64,000 nucleotides of DNA from Chrysemys picta bellii. Lineage: Eukaryota > Chordata > Testudines > Emydidae. Made by a program: the position numbers and the translations under genes. The notes beneath the pieces were generated by a model, which searched no databases, was not told where the DNA came from, and worked only from the letters and a program-made list of their open reading frames with translations. Of the stretch, positions 1 through 11,400 are shown one piece after another (the first letter of the stretch is position 1; each line of letters begins with the position of its first letter). The stretch is taken from assembly GCF_011386835.1 (NCBI RefSeq), contig NC_088805.1:17666836-17730835 (forward strand). Direction: 5' to 3'.

Positions 1-75
1 TGGCTAAGTCGGGAATTGAACCCAGGTCTCCTGAGGTCCAGCCCTGTGCCTTAACCACAAACTCATCCGTCCTAG
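1..75 (+). repeat. MIR-like or tRNA-related SINE fragment
   Basis: The start of the window resembles the 3' part of MIR-type SINEs (a phrase like GAACCCAGGTCTCCTGA followed by a run to TTAACCAC). It is cut by the window edge. The remaining sequence to about 2.28 kb shows no gene apart from the small inverted repeat listed next. Confidence 0.45.
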
Positions 76-1046
76 TCTGAGGGACCCTGGTGGCTACACT
101 GTGCCTGAAATTCCCTTTTCATTTATAAATTGAGCAGTTTTGACTCAGATTTGCCAGTAACCAAATGGTGAATCTGTTAAATCTCTATTCAAAGTGGGCT
201 AACATTTCATGTGAGGCATTACATGCGTCAGGTGGTTGCAATCATCTGCTGCACAAATAATTTAAGCTTGTTTGGTACATTTTATTCTGATTTAAGTTTT
301 TATTGGAAATATAAATACCTGTGTCGGTCACCAAACCAAATAAAACAAACATATTGAGTAGGGTCTATTATAGACAAATATGGAAACCAATCATCCAAAA
401 GTCTGGTTTTATTTATAAGCTTATTTGAGGGTGTTTTTTTTTTTTAACTTTAGGTTCACATGAATTGGATTTGTGGTTTCCACATCTGGGCTGCTGATGC
501 CCAGCTTAGAGGGCAGGCCAAGTTGGACCTGGGCATCCTCCAAGCGCAAAATGGAAAAATCCCACATATTTCAGCTCTAGCTACCTCAGTGCTAGCAGAG
601 CTCTCTCACAACCAATCACACTCCAGTGCAGCACAACTCAGAGGGGATTTCCAGGTGCCGGTTGGAAGGCAATTTGCTTCTTCCTCCTCACTCTGTCTGC
701 TTCCTCCATGACTCCTCTGCACAGCCCCTCTTTTCCTACATTGGAACAAAGGAACTGTGACACTGTATCAAACACGTGGTCCATATAGGCCAATATCCAG
801 TCTCCAGCAGTGACTAGTATCATGTGGCACAGAGAAAGATACAGTTGGTCTCTGTGACCTTCAGAACCCATAGCACTGTATTAATCAGATCAGGAGTGTA
901 GTAAGCCAAATCCAATTTAGAGATATGAATTTGGCTAATGAAGCTCCTTGAGCATCCAAAATGGATTTCCGAGAGCACTGTGGTGTATTTCAATGCACAT
1001 GAACATGCGAGAGACTGTAAATGCAGCTGGGAGCCATTATGGGTCT

Positions 1047-1165
1047 TAGCTACACTAGTGCAAGAATCACTAATGTAGCTACACACCAGGGTAAGTTGCC
1101 CTGATACAAGCCCTGTTCTACAGTGGTGCAACAGGTCTACCTTAGCTTTTGCACTAGTGTAGCTA
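1047..1165. repeat. Short-armed inverted repeat, MITE-like
   Basis: TAGCTACACTAGTGCAA at 1047-1063 is matched perfectly by its reverse complement at 1149-1165, giving a 17-bp stem around an 85-nt spacer. Further TAGCTACA copies lie in the spacer. The outer ends and any duplication are not clear. Confidence 0.6.
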
Positions 1166-2284
1166 CTTTGGTGCAAAAATCCCTAACACAGACACACACA
1201 TAACCTGGGCAGGGTGTTGCTTCCTTTTACAGATCTGGCTCTGTTTTCCAAACCAGATCAACAACACCCTGGCCCTAGGCATCTCTTGCAGCAGACTGCC
1301 AATATGTGAAATTGTTCATCTCTATGTACAGAGGATGGTGGTGAGGAAAGGAAGCAGAATTAATGTTGTGAACAATTTCCCACTAGTAACTAGGCTTAGG
1401 TAATCACATTCATTTGCACTGTGTCCTAGTCTGGTCACCACAGCGGAAAGCCTAAATGTATTAACCTACTGTGCCATCGCCAACAGTAAACTCCTTCATA
1501 GCAATTTGATTTTGAGACATGAGTGACGCATAGTAGTGCCATAAAACATGTTTTTTCGAGTTATTGTAACATAATTGAGATGCATTATTCATTCATCAAC
1601 ACAGTGATTCATTTTCAAAAATCCCAGCATGGAAGAAGGAAAAAAAAAGTGGCAAGATTTAAAATAAAAAAAGGGTTTCACACATCCTCAGTGCCCCAGC
1701 TGTGTCGAAGGAAATAATTTCAGTGCCATCCATCATCCTCCTTTTCAAGAGACTACTTTGGCCAAGCATAACTGTTGCTGCTGTATTGGCTCCGATGCAG
1801 AGGCAATCGGTATGAAATTGAGATGGCAAAAGAAGCATGGCTGATAGCACAGGAACAGATCTTTCATCGGCATTGAAGGCAATAGTTCATTGTAGCTGGG
1901 GCTGGCTCAGGAGACAAGGAGATGAGATTAAAAAATTAGTTTTAGTAAGAGAAGGGGAAAGTCCTTGAAAACACAGTTCCTGCTGCAGAAGATCATTGCT
2001 GCAGATTTAGGAGGCCTTGGGTCCAAGTCTTGGGTCCTGCCTTGGTAGATGCAGTATGTATCATGAGATGAATACAAGAGCGCATTTCTCTCATCATCTG
2101 TTTTGGCTGGCTAAGGGAGTGGAAGTTAGCCATGGAAAAAGGCCAATCTCTCCCTGTTGCCAGCAAATGAATAAAGCTTTGTAGCAATAACGAGCAAATC
2201 CAGCACACCTTGAGTTTTTGCTTTTCATAGGCTCAGGGTACAGAGCTTTTACTTCAAGAAATTAAGTGGAATTTAGTTGGGGAT

Positions 2285-2365
2285 TGTTCCTGCTTTGAGC
2301 AGGGGGTTGGACTAGATGACCTCCTGAGGTACCTTCCAACCCTGATATTCTATGATTCTATAGGC
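2285..2365 (+). repeat. CR1 LINE 3' end
   Basis: GGTTGGACTAGATGACCTCC followed by a ATTCTATGATTCTAT tail is the classic CR1 3' terminus with its short tandem octamer-like repeat. Confidence 0.88.
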
Positions 2366-2614
2366 AAGAAACATCCTCACGTGCAGGGCTGCAGGGTCCT
2401 CCAGCGTATTCCCCTTGTGTTGAGCCCCTAGAGCCCGATACATACACCGCTCCCAGGTAACTTTAGGATACTTTGCTTTCATGTGCCTGAGGGTCAAATT
2501 TGACCATTGGGCAGCAGCCTCATTCACCCACTGAGCAGAACCACCACCTGATGAACAGTGCTGGGAAAGACGAAGCAACAGAAACACAAGCATTAGAAAG
2601 GATAACTGAGCAAC

Positions 2615-3655
2615 ATAGGCGTGCGCACAGGGTGTGCCGGGTGTGCCCAGGCATACCCTCATGCAGGGGTGGGCAAATGGCTCCACTCCCCGGCGTGGCA
2701 AGCCGCGGGGTCTGCGCTCCCAGGCCGGAGCGTCCAGCCCACACGCAGCAAGCCGCCAGCCCCTCCCCCGCCTTCCCTGGAGCCATGCCGCCGCTCTGGG
2801 GGCCGGAGCTCCACGGGGAGTCAGACACGCTCCCCATGAGACATGCCGCCGCGCGCACAGCACTCTGGGGGCCGGGACTGCGCACTCCTGCAGGGCAGCA
2901 TTTGGCTCCGCAGGGAGGCTAGGAGCCTCATCTCATGGTAAGGGGTCTGGGGCCAGGGGGGTTGAATAAGGGGTGGGGGCAGTCAGGGGACAGGGTGGGT
3001 TGGATAAGGGGTGGGATCCCGGGGAGGTGGTTAGGGGCAGGGGGTCTCTGGAGGGGGCAGTCAGGGAGCAGGGGGGGTTGGATGGGGCATGGGAGTCCCA
3101 GGGTCTCTCAGGGGATGGGGGGTGGACAGGGGTCAGGGCAGTCCTGGGACAGGAAGCAAGGAGGGTCCGGGGGGGGGCAGTTAGTGGGGGGGGTCTCTGG
3201 AGGGAGTGGTCAGAGGACAAGTAGCTGAGGGGGGTTTGGATGAGTCAGGAGTTCTGCGGGGGCTGTCAGGAGGCAGGGGTGTGGAGAGGTGTTGGGGGAG
3301 GCAGGGAGTGGGGGGGTTGTATAGGTTGGGAGTTCTGGGGGTCCTGTCAGGGGGTGGGGAGTGGTTGGATGGGGCGTGGGAGTCCCGGGGGTCTGTCTGG
3401 GGGCGGGGCAGTCAGGGGACAGGTAGGAGATAGTGTCCTAGGGGGGCAGTCAGGGGACAAGGAGCAGGGAGGCTTAGGTAGGGGGTGGAGTCATGGGGGA
3501 CAGTTAGGGGCAGGGGTCCCAGGAGGGGGTAGTCGGGGGACAAGGAGCGGGGGGGGGAGTTCTGAGGGGGGAAGTCAGGAGGCGGGAAGTAGGAGGGAGT
3601 GGATGGGGGCGGGACTAGGGCAGGGGCGGGGCTCCCTGGGTGCACACCCTAATGA
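2615..3655. repeat. GC-rich composite repeat containing a G-rich tandem array
   Basis: The block begins around GGTGTGCCGGGTGTGCCCA and ends at GGTGCACACCCTAATG, and a hAT-like CAGGGGTGGGCAAA start lies inside at about 2665. Between 2940 and 3640 the plus strand is a degenerate array of GGGGCAGTCAGGGGACA-like and GGATGGGGCATGGGAGTC-like units. Long open frames across it are an effect of base composition. Confidence 0.7.
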
Positions 3656-4243
3656 AATGGGCTGGGCAGCACTGCTTCCTAGACACTGTCTGCTCCACAA
3701 CCTTAGTCATATCAGGAAACCTAGTGAAACAACACTAGGACAACACAGTTGTCCCCTAAACCTGTTACAGTAGGGTTCCAATTTGTAGCACAGACTGGCC
3801 CTTAAGAATGGTTTATAACCAGGGCAATGACTTAGAAATGTCCCTTAGGAACCAATTCTGCTGTCAGTGACACTGGTGTAGATAGGGTATAAATCCACTT
3901 AGCCCTGGTCTACACTATGGGGTTAGGTCAATTTTATAATGAATGCGTCTACACAACCAACCCAGTTCCGTCGACCTAAAGGGCTCTTAAAATTGACTTC
4001 TGTACTCCTCCCCGGTGAGGGGAGTAGCGCTAAAAATCGACCTTGCTGGGTCGAATTTGGGGTAGTCCAGACGCAATTTGACGTTATTGGCCTCCGGGAG
4101 CTATCCCAGAGTGCTCCAAGGTGACCACTCTGGACAGCACTTTCAACTCCGATGCACTAGCCAGGTACACAGGAAAAGCCCCGGGAACTTTTGAATTTCA
4201 TTTCCTGTTTGGTCAGCGTGGTGAGCTCAGCAGCACAGTGACC

Positions 4244-6164
4244 ATGCAGTCCCCCCAGAATCGCAAACGAGCTCCAGCATGGAGCGAACGGGAGACACTG
4301 GATCTGATCGCTGTATGGGGAGAAGAATCTGTGCAGGCAGAACTCCGATCAAAAAGAAGAAATGCAAATATATTTGACAAAATCGGACAGGGCATGATGG
4401 ACAGAGGCTACAACAGGGACACACAGCAGTGCCGCGTGAAAGTTAAGGAGCTCAGGCAAGCCTACCAAAAGACAAAGGAGGCAAACATTTGCTCCGGGTC
4501 AGAGCCCCAAACATGCTGCTTCTATAATTAGTTGCATGGCATTTTAGGGGTGGACCCTACCACTACCCCACCACTGTCTGTGGACACCTGCAAGGGGGGG
4601 AAGTCTCACGCAACAGGGAGGAGGATTTTGTGAATGAGGAAGAGGAGGAGGAGGCGGAGAATACGCAGCTGGCAAGCAGTGAATCCGTTCTCCCCGGCAG
4701 CCAGGACCTTTTCATCACCCTGGAGCCAATACCCTCCCAAGGTGGGATCCCCGACCCTGAAGGCGGAGAAAGCACCCCTGGTGAGTGCACATTTGTAACT
4801 ACAGTACAGGGTTTAAAAGCAATAGTGTGTAATGTTTGATTTGCCCCGAAGACTTGGGATGCATTCGCAGCCAATACAGCTACTGGAAAAGTCTGTTAAC
4901 GTGTCTGGGGATGGAGCGGGAATCCTCCAGGGACATCTCCATGAAGCTCTCCAGGAGGTACTCTGAAAGCCTTTGCAGAAGGTTTCTGGGGAGGGCTGCC
5001 TTATTTCGTCCTCCACGGTAGGACACTTTACCACGCCAAGCCAGTAGCAAGTAGTCTGGAATCATTGCAGCACAAAGCATGGCAGCGAATGGTCCTGGGT
5101 TTTGGTCGCATTCAAGCAACATTTGGTCTATATCTTTCTGTGTTAGCCTCAGGAGAGTGATATAATTCATGGTCACCTGGTTGAAATAGGGGAACTTTTG
5201 TAAGGGAACAGTAAAAGGACCCCGTTCATGCTGGGCTGTTTGCGCTTGGCTAAAAGGGATCATCCCTGAGAATAACCATGTGGCGGGGGGAGGGGTGAAG
5301 GGATCATCCCAGAGAATACCCACGTGGTGGGATGGGGGGAGGTGTGTGCTGCACATCCACCCGAAAACCACAACCTCTCCTTTTAAATGGCAAACCCAAC
5401 CGGCATTGCTTGCTATGGGAAAGGGGGACGCTGCAGTTCGAAACCATTCTCACATGTAATGAAGGCTTTAGAAGCCAACCCCACGTACCCTTTGGCTTAC
5501 CATGGCTGCTTGGAAACCAAATTCTGTTGCCCAACTATGTGTGATGTGTCACCATACCGGCAGGCGCTCAATATAAAAGGCAAAATGCGACCTTGTACTT
5601 AAAGCACATGTGCTGTCTGCTGTGAATTGCTTGATTCACTGTGAAAGAGTCTCCCTTTTGTTCTCAGAAATGTATCATCTTAAATTTTACTCTCCCTTTT
5701 TATTCCCCTGCAGGTGCAAATGTTTCTATACTCCCCCATCATCTCCATCCCTGAGGTTATCGCAGATTAGAAGGTGAAAAAAAACGCACTTGCGATTACA
5801 TGTTTTCCGAGCTCATGCAGTCCTCCTGCACTGATAGGGCACAGCTGAATGCATGGAGGCCTTCAGTGGCAGAGTCCAGGAAAGCATTAAGTGAGTGCGA
5901 TGAGAAGAGGCAGGATGCGATGCTGAGGCTAATGGGGGAGCAAACGGACATGCTCAGGCAACTGGTGGAGCTGCAGGAAAGCCAACAAGAGCACAGACGC
6001 CGCTGCATCCATTCTGTAACCGGCTGCCCTCCTCCCCAAGTTCCATATCCTCCTCACCCAGACGCCCAAGAACGCAGGGGTGGGGAGGGATGATCCGGGC
6101 ACCCAGCCACTCCACTCCAGAGGATGGCCCAAGCAACAGAAGGCTGTCATTCAAACAGTTTTGA
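4244..6164 (+). pseudogene. Harbinger Myb/SANT-like DNA-binding protein, broken
   Basis: The ATG at 4244 opens MQSPQNRKRAPAWSERETLD, and the following residues carry the tryptophan pattern and basic helices of the trihelix/Myb-SANT domains used by Harbinger elements to bind their ends and escort the nuclease. The frame stops at 4529-4531 after about 95 codons. A second piece at 4630-4780, rich in Glu, ends at a GTGAGT donor. It would splice to an acceptor at 5711-5713. After a further shift and in-frame stops, a coiled-coil-like Arg/Glu/Gln-rich piece runs from 5800, and the natural end appears to be the TGA at 6162-6164 in another frame. AATAAA follows at 6270-6275. It is not a functional gene. 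Confidence 0.85.
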
Positions 6165-6269
6165 TTTGTAGTGTGGCGACAATAAGCAATGTGGCCTTGT
6201 CCTTCCCTCCTACCCCACCTCACCCAACCCTGGCTACCTTGTCAGTTATTTCACTTTTTTTTTTAAATT

Positions 6270-6309
6270 AATAAAGAATGCATGGTTTCAAAACAATAGT
6301 GACTTTATT
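6270..6309. terminator. Converging polyadenylation signals of the Harbinger genes
   Basis: AATAAA lies at 6270-6275 on the plus strand and at 6309-6304 on the minus strand, so the two convergent genes would have overlapping 3' ends. Confidence 0.5.
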
Positions 6310-6410
6310 TCCTTTGCCAGCTGTGATCGAAGGGGGGAGAGTGGTTGGCTTACAGGGAATCTGGTGTCTGACTGCTCAAAATTGGCCACCAGATGATTTG
6401 CCTCAACCTC

Positions 6411-7529
6411 TCACCCCGCCATAAACGTCTCCCCCTTACTCTCACAGATATCACGGCGCACATAGCAAGCAGCAATAACAATGGAAATATTGGTTGCGCT
6501 GAGGTCTAACCTAGTCAGCAAACAGCACCAGCGAGCTTTCAATGTCCAAAGGCACATTCTACCACCATTCTGCACTTGCTCAGCCTATAGTTGAACTGCT
6601 CCTTACTACTGTCCAGGCTGCCTGTGCATGGCTTCATGAGCCATGGGAACAAGGAGTAGGCTGGGTCTCCAAAGATAACTATTGGCATTTTAACATCCCC
6701 CACAGTAATTTTCTGGTCTGGGAAGTCAGTCCCTTCTTCCAGCTGTTCAAACAGCCCAGAGTTCCTAAAGATGCGAGCGTCATGCACCTTTCCCGGCCAT
6801 CCCATGCTGATGTTGGTGAAACATCCCTTGTGGTCCACTAGTGCGTGCAGGATCATTGAAAAGTACCCCTTGCGGTTTACGTACTGGTTGGAAGGTGCTC
6901 CGGTGCCAAGATAGGGATATGCGTTCCGTTTATCGCCCCACCCCAGTTAGGGAACCCCATTGCAGCAAAGCCATCCACTATGAGCTGCACATTTCCCAGA
7001 GTCACTACCCTTGATAGCAGAACGTCAGTGATTGCATTGGCTACTTGAATCACAGCAGTCCCCACAGTAGATTTGCCCACTCCAAATTGATTCCCGACTG
7101 ACCGGTAGCAGTCAAGCTTCCACAGGGCTATCGCCACTCGCTTCTCAACTGTCAGGGCAGCTATCATCTTGGTATTCCTCCGCTTCAGGGTGGGGCAAAG
7201 CAACTCACAGAATTCCAGGAAAGTGGCCTTACGCATGTGAAAGTTTTGCAGCCACTGGGAATCATCCCATACCTGCAACATTATGCGGTCCCACCAGTCT
7301 GTGCTTGTTTGCCGGGCCCAGAATCGGCGTTCCACTGTATCAACCAGCCCCACTGCCGCCATGATGTCCCAATTGCCACATCCCGTGCTTTCAGGAACGT
7401 CTGCGTCTATGTCCTCCTCACAATCGTCCTCGTGCTGCTGTCTCTTAGCCAGGTTCTGCACATACTGCAGTATAACACGGAAGGTGTTTACAATGCTCAC
7501 AACAGCAGCGGTGAGCTGAGCGGGCTCCA
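6411..7529 (-). pseudogene. HARBI1-like Harbinger transposase, broken
   Basis: The minus-strand ATG at 7529 opens MEPAQLTAAVVSIVNTF. A conserved helical region follows (WLQNFHMRKATFLEFCELL, then YRSVGNQFGVGKSTV), then the DDE nuclease domain with VDGFAAMGFPNWGGAI, GDPAYSLFPWLMKP and VECAFG. About 370 codons would be spanned, close to the usual length. The frame shifts once between about 6877 and 6898 and again near 6540. The first catalytic Asp, normally in an IDGTH block, is Asn here (AAC at 6930-6928). AATAAA on this strand lies at 6309-6304, about 100 nt past the likely stop. Inactive as a transposase. Confidence 0.88.
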
Positions 7530-7595
7530 TGCTTGTCGTGCTATGGCATCTGCATGGGTAACCCAGGAAAAAAGGAGTGAAATGATTGTCTGCAG

Positions 7596-8159
7596 TAGGG
7601 TTACCATACGTCCGGATTTTCCCGGACATGTCCAGCTTTTTGGTCCTCAAATCCCCGTCCGGGGGGAAATCCCAAAAAGCCAAACATGTCCAGGAAAATA
7701 CTCCCAGCTTTGTTTTGCCGGCATCCCTGCCCCAGTCCCCTGCTTACCTTAGAGCGGCTCCGGCAGGCTGCGAGCTGCAGGCGGATTCCCCCGCGGCGGT
7801 GGCTGCTGCTCCCCCCAGACACCTCAGCTCTGTGCAGCTGAAGAGCCGAGCTGCCCGAGTGCTACCAGCTTCATGGTTTGCCGGGCAGCCCCCAGACCTC
7901 CAGACCCTGCGCCCCGCGCCGGGCACTTCTCCAGCGCAGCCGGAGCCCGGGAGGGGAAGCGCCCGGCTGGGGGCGCAGGGTCTGGAGGTCTGGGGGCTGC
8001 CCAGCAAACCGTGAAGCCGGTAGCGCTCGGGCAGCTTTTTCGCGTGGCTCGGAGGGAGGAGGGGGAATGCGGGGCGCTCAGGGGAGGAGGCGGAGTTGGG
8101 GCCGGACCAGGGTCCCATGGAGTGTCCTCTTTTTTTAATGTTTAAGTATGGTAACCCTA
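7596..8159. mobile_element. Nonautonomous hAT element nested in the Harbinger transposon
   Basis: The ends are TAGGGTTACCATA and TATGGTAACCCTA, a perfect 13-bp inverted repeat. The flanks are GTCTGCAG at 7588-7595 and GTCTGCAG at 8160-8167, an exact 8-bp duplication as made by hAT transposases. The 564-bp interior is very GC-rich, has no transposase, and includes a long internal inverted repeat (about 7863-7914 against 7970-8023). Confidence 0.9.
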
Positions 8160-8479
8160 GTCTGCAGTTGTTTTCACGGAGGGAGGGAGAGAGGGGAGAC
8201 TGACGACATGTACCGAAAACCACCCACGACAATGTTTTTGCCCCATCAGGCATTGGGAGCTTAACCCAGAATTCCAATGGGCGGCGGAGACTGCGGGAAC
8301 TTTGGGATAGTTACCCACAGTGCACCGCTCCGTGAGTCGATGCTAGCCACGGTACTGAGGACACACTCTGCCGACTTAATGCGCTTAGTGGGGACACACA
8401 CAATCGACTGTATAAAATTGATTTCTAAAGATCGACTTCTATAAAATCGACCTCATTTCGTAGTGTAGACATACCCTTA

Positions 8480-11400
8480 GACTGGTATAAAATGTCTGTA
8501 GTATAATCCAAATCAGGCCCCTCTTAGCAAAGGCCAATCAATGTTTGTATAGTCTGCACCATAACAAAGATGAATTATGTGACTGTTCTCAATGAATTCT
8601 ATTAATTGCAGATTTTGCCAGAGTAAAATAAAGAAACGTCATATTCCCCCATAATCTCTCCCTTACAGTTGTCAGCATAACCACTGTTACTGTTGCTACA
8701 CTAGCAGGTGGTAGCTGATCATAAAATGCTACAGAGAGTGTAGGATAGTGAGGCTAATGCCTCAGAAGGACACTGTTTCAGGTGGGAAGGCTTGATTTGC
8801 TTACAAAAATATCTCTAAGGGGTACCTAAAAATGAAGGGCCAGCTACTCAGCTCATGTAAATCAGTTGTAGCTCCAATGGATTTACACCATCGGGAGATG
8901 TGGTCCTACAGAACTAATATAAATTAGCTCTAAGACCTCTGCAAACATGTTATTTAAAAAAAAAAAAAAAAAAGTTAAAATTTTTGCATTGTAAGTGAAA
9001 GAATAATAGAAATATGCCCCTGTAAAGTTCCCTGGCACTAATGCAGACACCAAACATATTTCCAACCATCTGTAACATTAATAAATCCCAGCAAACTGCC
9101 TTCCATGTTCAGCTTAGCTGTAACACAGTGTGGAGCAATAAAGCAATGACCATAATGCCATACTCATGAAGAACGATCAGAGTCTAAGAGAAAGGGCCCA
9201 AGGTATTAGAATCCCTAACAGCCTATTTCTAGCAGGTCTGTAGCCGGAGTTTTGAAAGTAAAGCAACTGCAAACTCAAGCATCCACTCAGAAATCCACAG
9301 TGTTACAGGAAGAAGCCAAATAGCCTGCTCTCCCTAGTGCATCCTCCACAGGGACAAGTCAGATTCTCAGGCAAAATACAATCATTGCATAGTCCTAGGA
9401 CGACTCTTCACAGTTTGCGGCTGTAGGAGACCAAAGCCAGCACAGGACACAGGGCTGTGGCCTGGAGCTGACTCCAGGGTTGTCATTAGCGCTCAGGAGG
9501 GTACTCGTATGTTGTCCATCACCCTCTCTCCCACACATTGGTCTCCCTTGTTGGCCCTGGATGCTTATTCTTCCTGTGCCCTCTTCCCCTCCTCTCCCCT
9601 CTTCAGCTGTGTTACATTTAACACAGGGTGGCTGAATCTATTTGTTCTTAGAATAATTTATTTCTTGAGTAAAACCTAATTTGACCCTAATAATGTCGGC
9701 TTCAAAGAGGCTAAAAGGGACAATTCCTTGTTGATCCAGACAACTTATCCTCCAGACACAATAAAAGGGAGGGCTTGTTATCAACAGGGAGATGCCCGTT
9801 AGTATTTTCACAGGCATACTAATGGAAGGAGCTCCCTTATCAAACAAGGAGACTTGGCATGCACTCCAGGCATGTGGGGGCCGGCAGACAGTGTTTTTGC
9901 TGCTTTCAGCCCGCAAGGCCACACAACGTGGGAAGTGGCCATTTGAAAGAGGAGTGGGGCGAATGACAGACGATTTGTGTCTGGGTGTTTTTTGGGAGGA
10001 CACTGCGTTCCTGCCTTGGGAACAGGGTGGACAAGGAAGGCAGCGACCAGACGTGAAGAGTGACAAAGCAAGTCAGCCACGGACAGCCCGTGGGAGGTCA
10101 GAGGAAATGCACCATTAGTCAAAGTTCGAGGAAAAATAAAACATGATGACAAGTGGGCCATTCATGTGCTTCCCCCTTCAAGCAATGGCCAGGCCCTTTG
10201 CAGCTCAAAAGACTCAAGTATCAGCTTCTTTTCTCTTCAGCCAGGCTAATGCGGTAACAGCACAGACGGAGAAACTCCCTTGTCATTTATATAAACTCTT
10301 CTCACATTGTTCTTGGCAATGCTACGCTGAAGTACTGAGCTAGGAGAGAGCTTGGATCAGTAAAGCAAACTCAAGTGATCTCTTCTTTGCTATCTGGAGT
10401 TCAAGCCAATCGCTCGGGGTGAACGTTCAGCTGCTTTTGTAAAACCAGCGATATTAACAATGCTTCCAAAAACCACAAAGAAAGGTGACAAACTATGCCT
10501 CCCACACGCCATCTCACTGAAGTCCATGGGAGCTGCAGACTTGTATCTGAGAGTTTACTGCTTATTAGCATGAGACTCTGGGAGCTAAGATGTCATAACC
10601 ACCAAGGGGGAAGGTGAAGACAAGGACTTGTGCTTCAATGGAACAGAGCAAGATGGGTTTAGCTGGTGTTCTGCTCTGCCACAGATCATTAAAATCTCAA
10701 GGCACTTTTGTTAGAACTGGTGAATCAAACACGTATTGGCTTTAGGGGATCCAGCAGTGCCATGCCCAAGGCCTGGCTTTCAGTGCTTGCTCTGGTCCCT
10801 TACACTTCAGGCAGGCAAGAGGCTGAGCATACTGTGAGGGAGTCCATGCAGCTCATGGTGGGGAGGAAATGCTCAGTATGGTTTTAAAGCTGCCCCCTCT
10901 GCAGTTGTGGCATTGCGGGGTTGTGATGGGTGTCCGATTCAGGGCATAGTTGGAAATATGCAGCCACAGGGGCAAGGGACTTAGAAGAAGGAACAATAAG
11001 GGAATCCTTCAGTGCTCAGGGAGGGATAAAGAGGATCTCCCAGGCACTTACTGAACAGGGACAAAGCTAACTGACATCAGACTGAGTGACTATATGTAAA
11101 TAGGGCACTAGCCATGGACTGGAGAACTAATGTACAAAAGAAGAAAAATACAGAATAATGAAAGGCAGTTTTTCCATTACTTCTAAAGGCTGAGTTACAC
11201 TAGGAGATGATTCTAAAGAACTAGAATACATGTAAAACTCTAAATAGAATAGGCCCAAAACTACTAAGCTGATACTCCTGATTAACCCAGGCACTCTTAC
11301 GAATGGACAAGACTAAATCAAAGAGAGCACAGCCCAAAGCCTCAAGAAAATCTTGCTCATTTTCATCCACAGGAACAAGGTATGTGGCATGAACTAGATG

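Larger units (their letters stand above)
3902..8476. mobile_element. PIF/Harbinger DNA transposon, near full length, two genes
   Basis: The ends are related inverted repeats, with GGTCTACACTA near the left end and TAGTGTAGAC near the right, and further GTCGAT-type subterminal motifs. The flanking triplets are TTA at 3899-3901 and TTA at 8477-8479, the duplication type typical of PIF/Harbinger. Inside are the two genes that autonomous members carry, a Myb/SANT-like gene on the plus strand and a HARBI1-like nuclease on the minus strand, converging near 6.2-6.4 kb. Both are broken. A hAT element sits inside at 7596-8159. Confidence 0.9.

Noticed and set aside
2312..3773. Several long ORFs including one of 177 codons
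   Set aside because: They lie in a G-skewed repeat array, are almost all Gly, Arg, Trp and Ser, and are open in several frames at once.
7744..8145. CpG-rich island as a promoter
   Set aside because: It is the interior of the nested hAT element, bounded by its terminal repeats.
9638..10161. Overlapping 108-142-codon ORFs on both strands
   Set aside because: No similarity to a known family and mutually overlapping in opposite directions, so chance is the simplest explanation.
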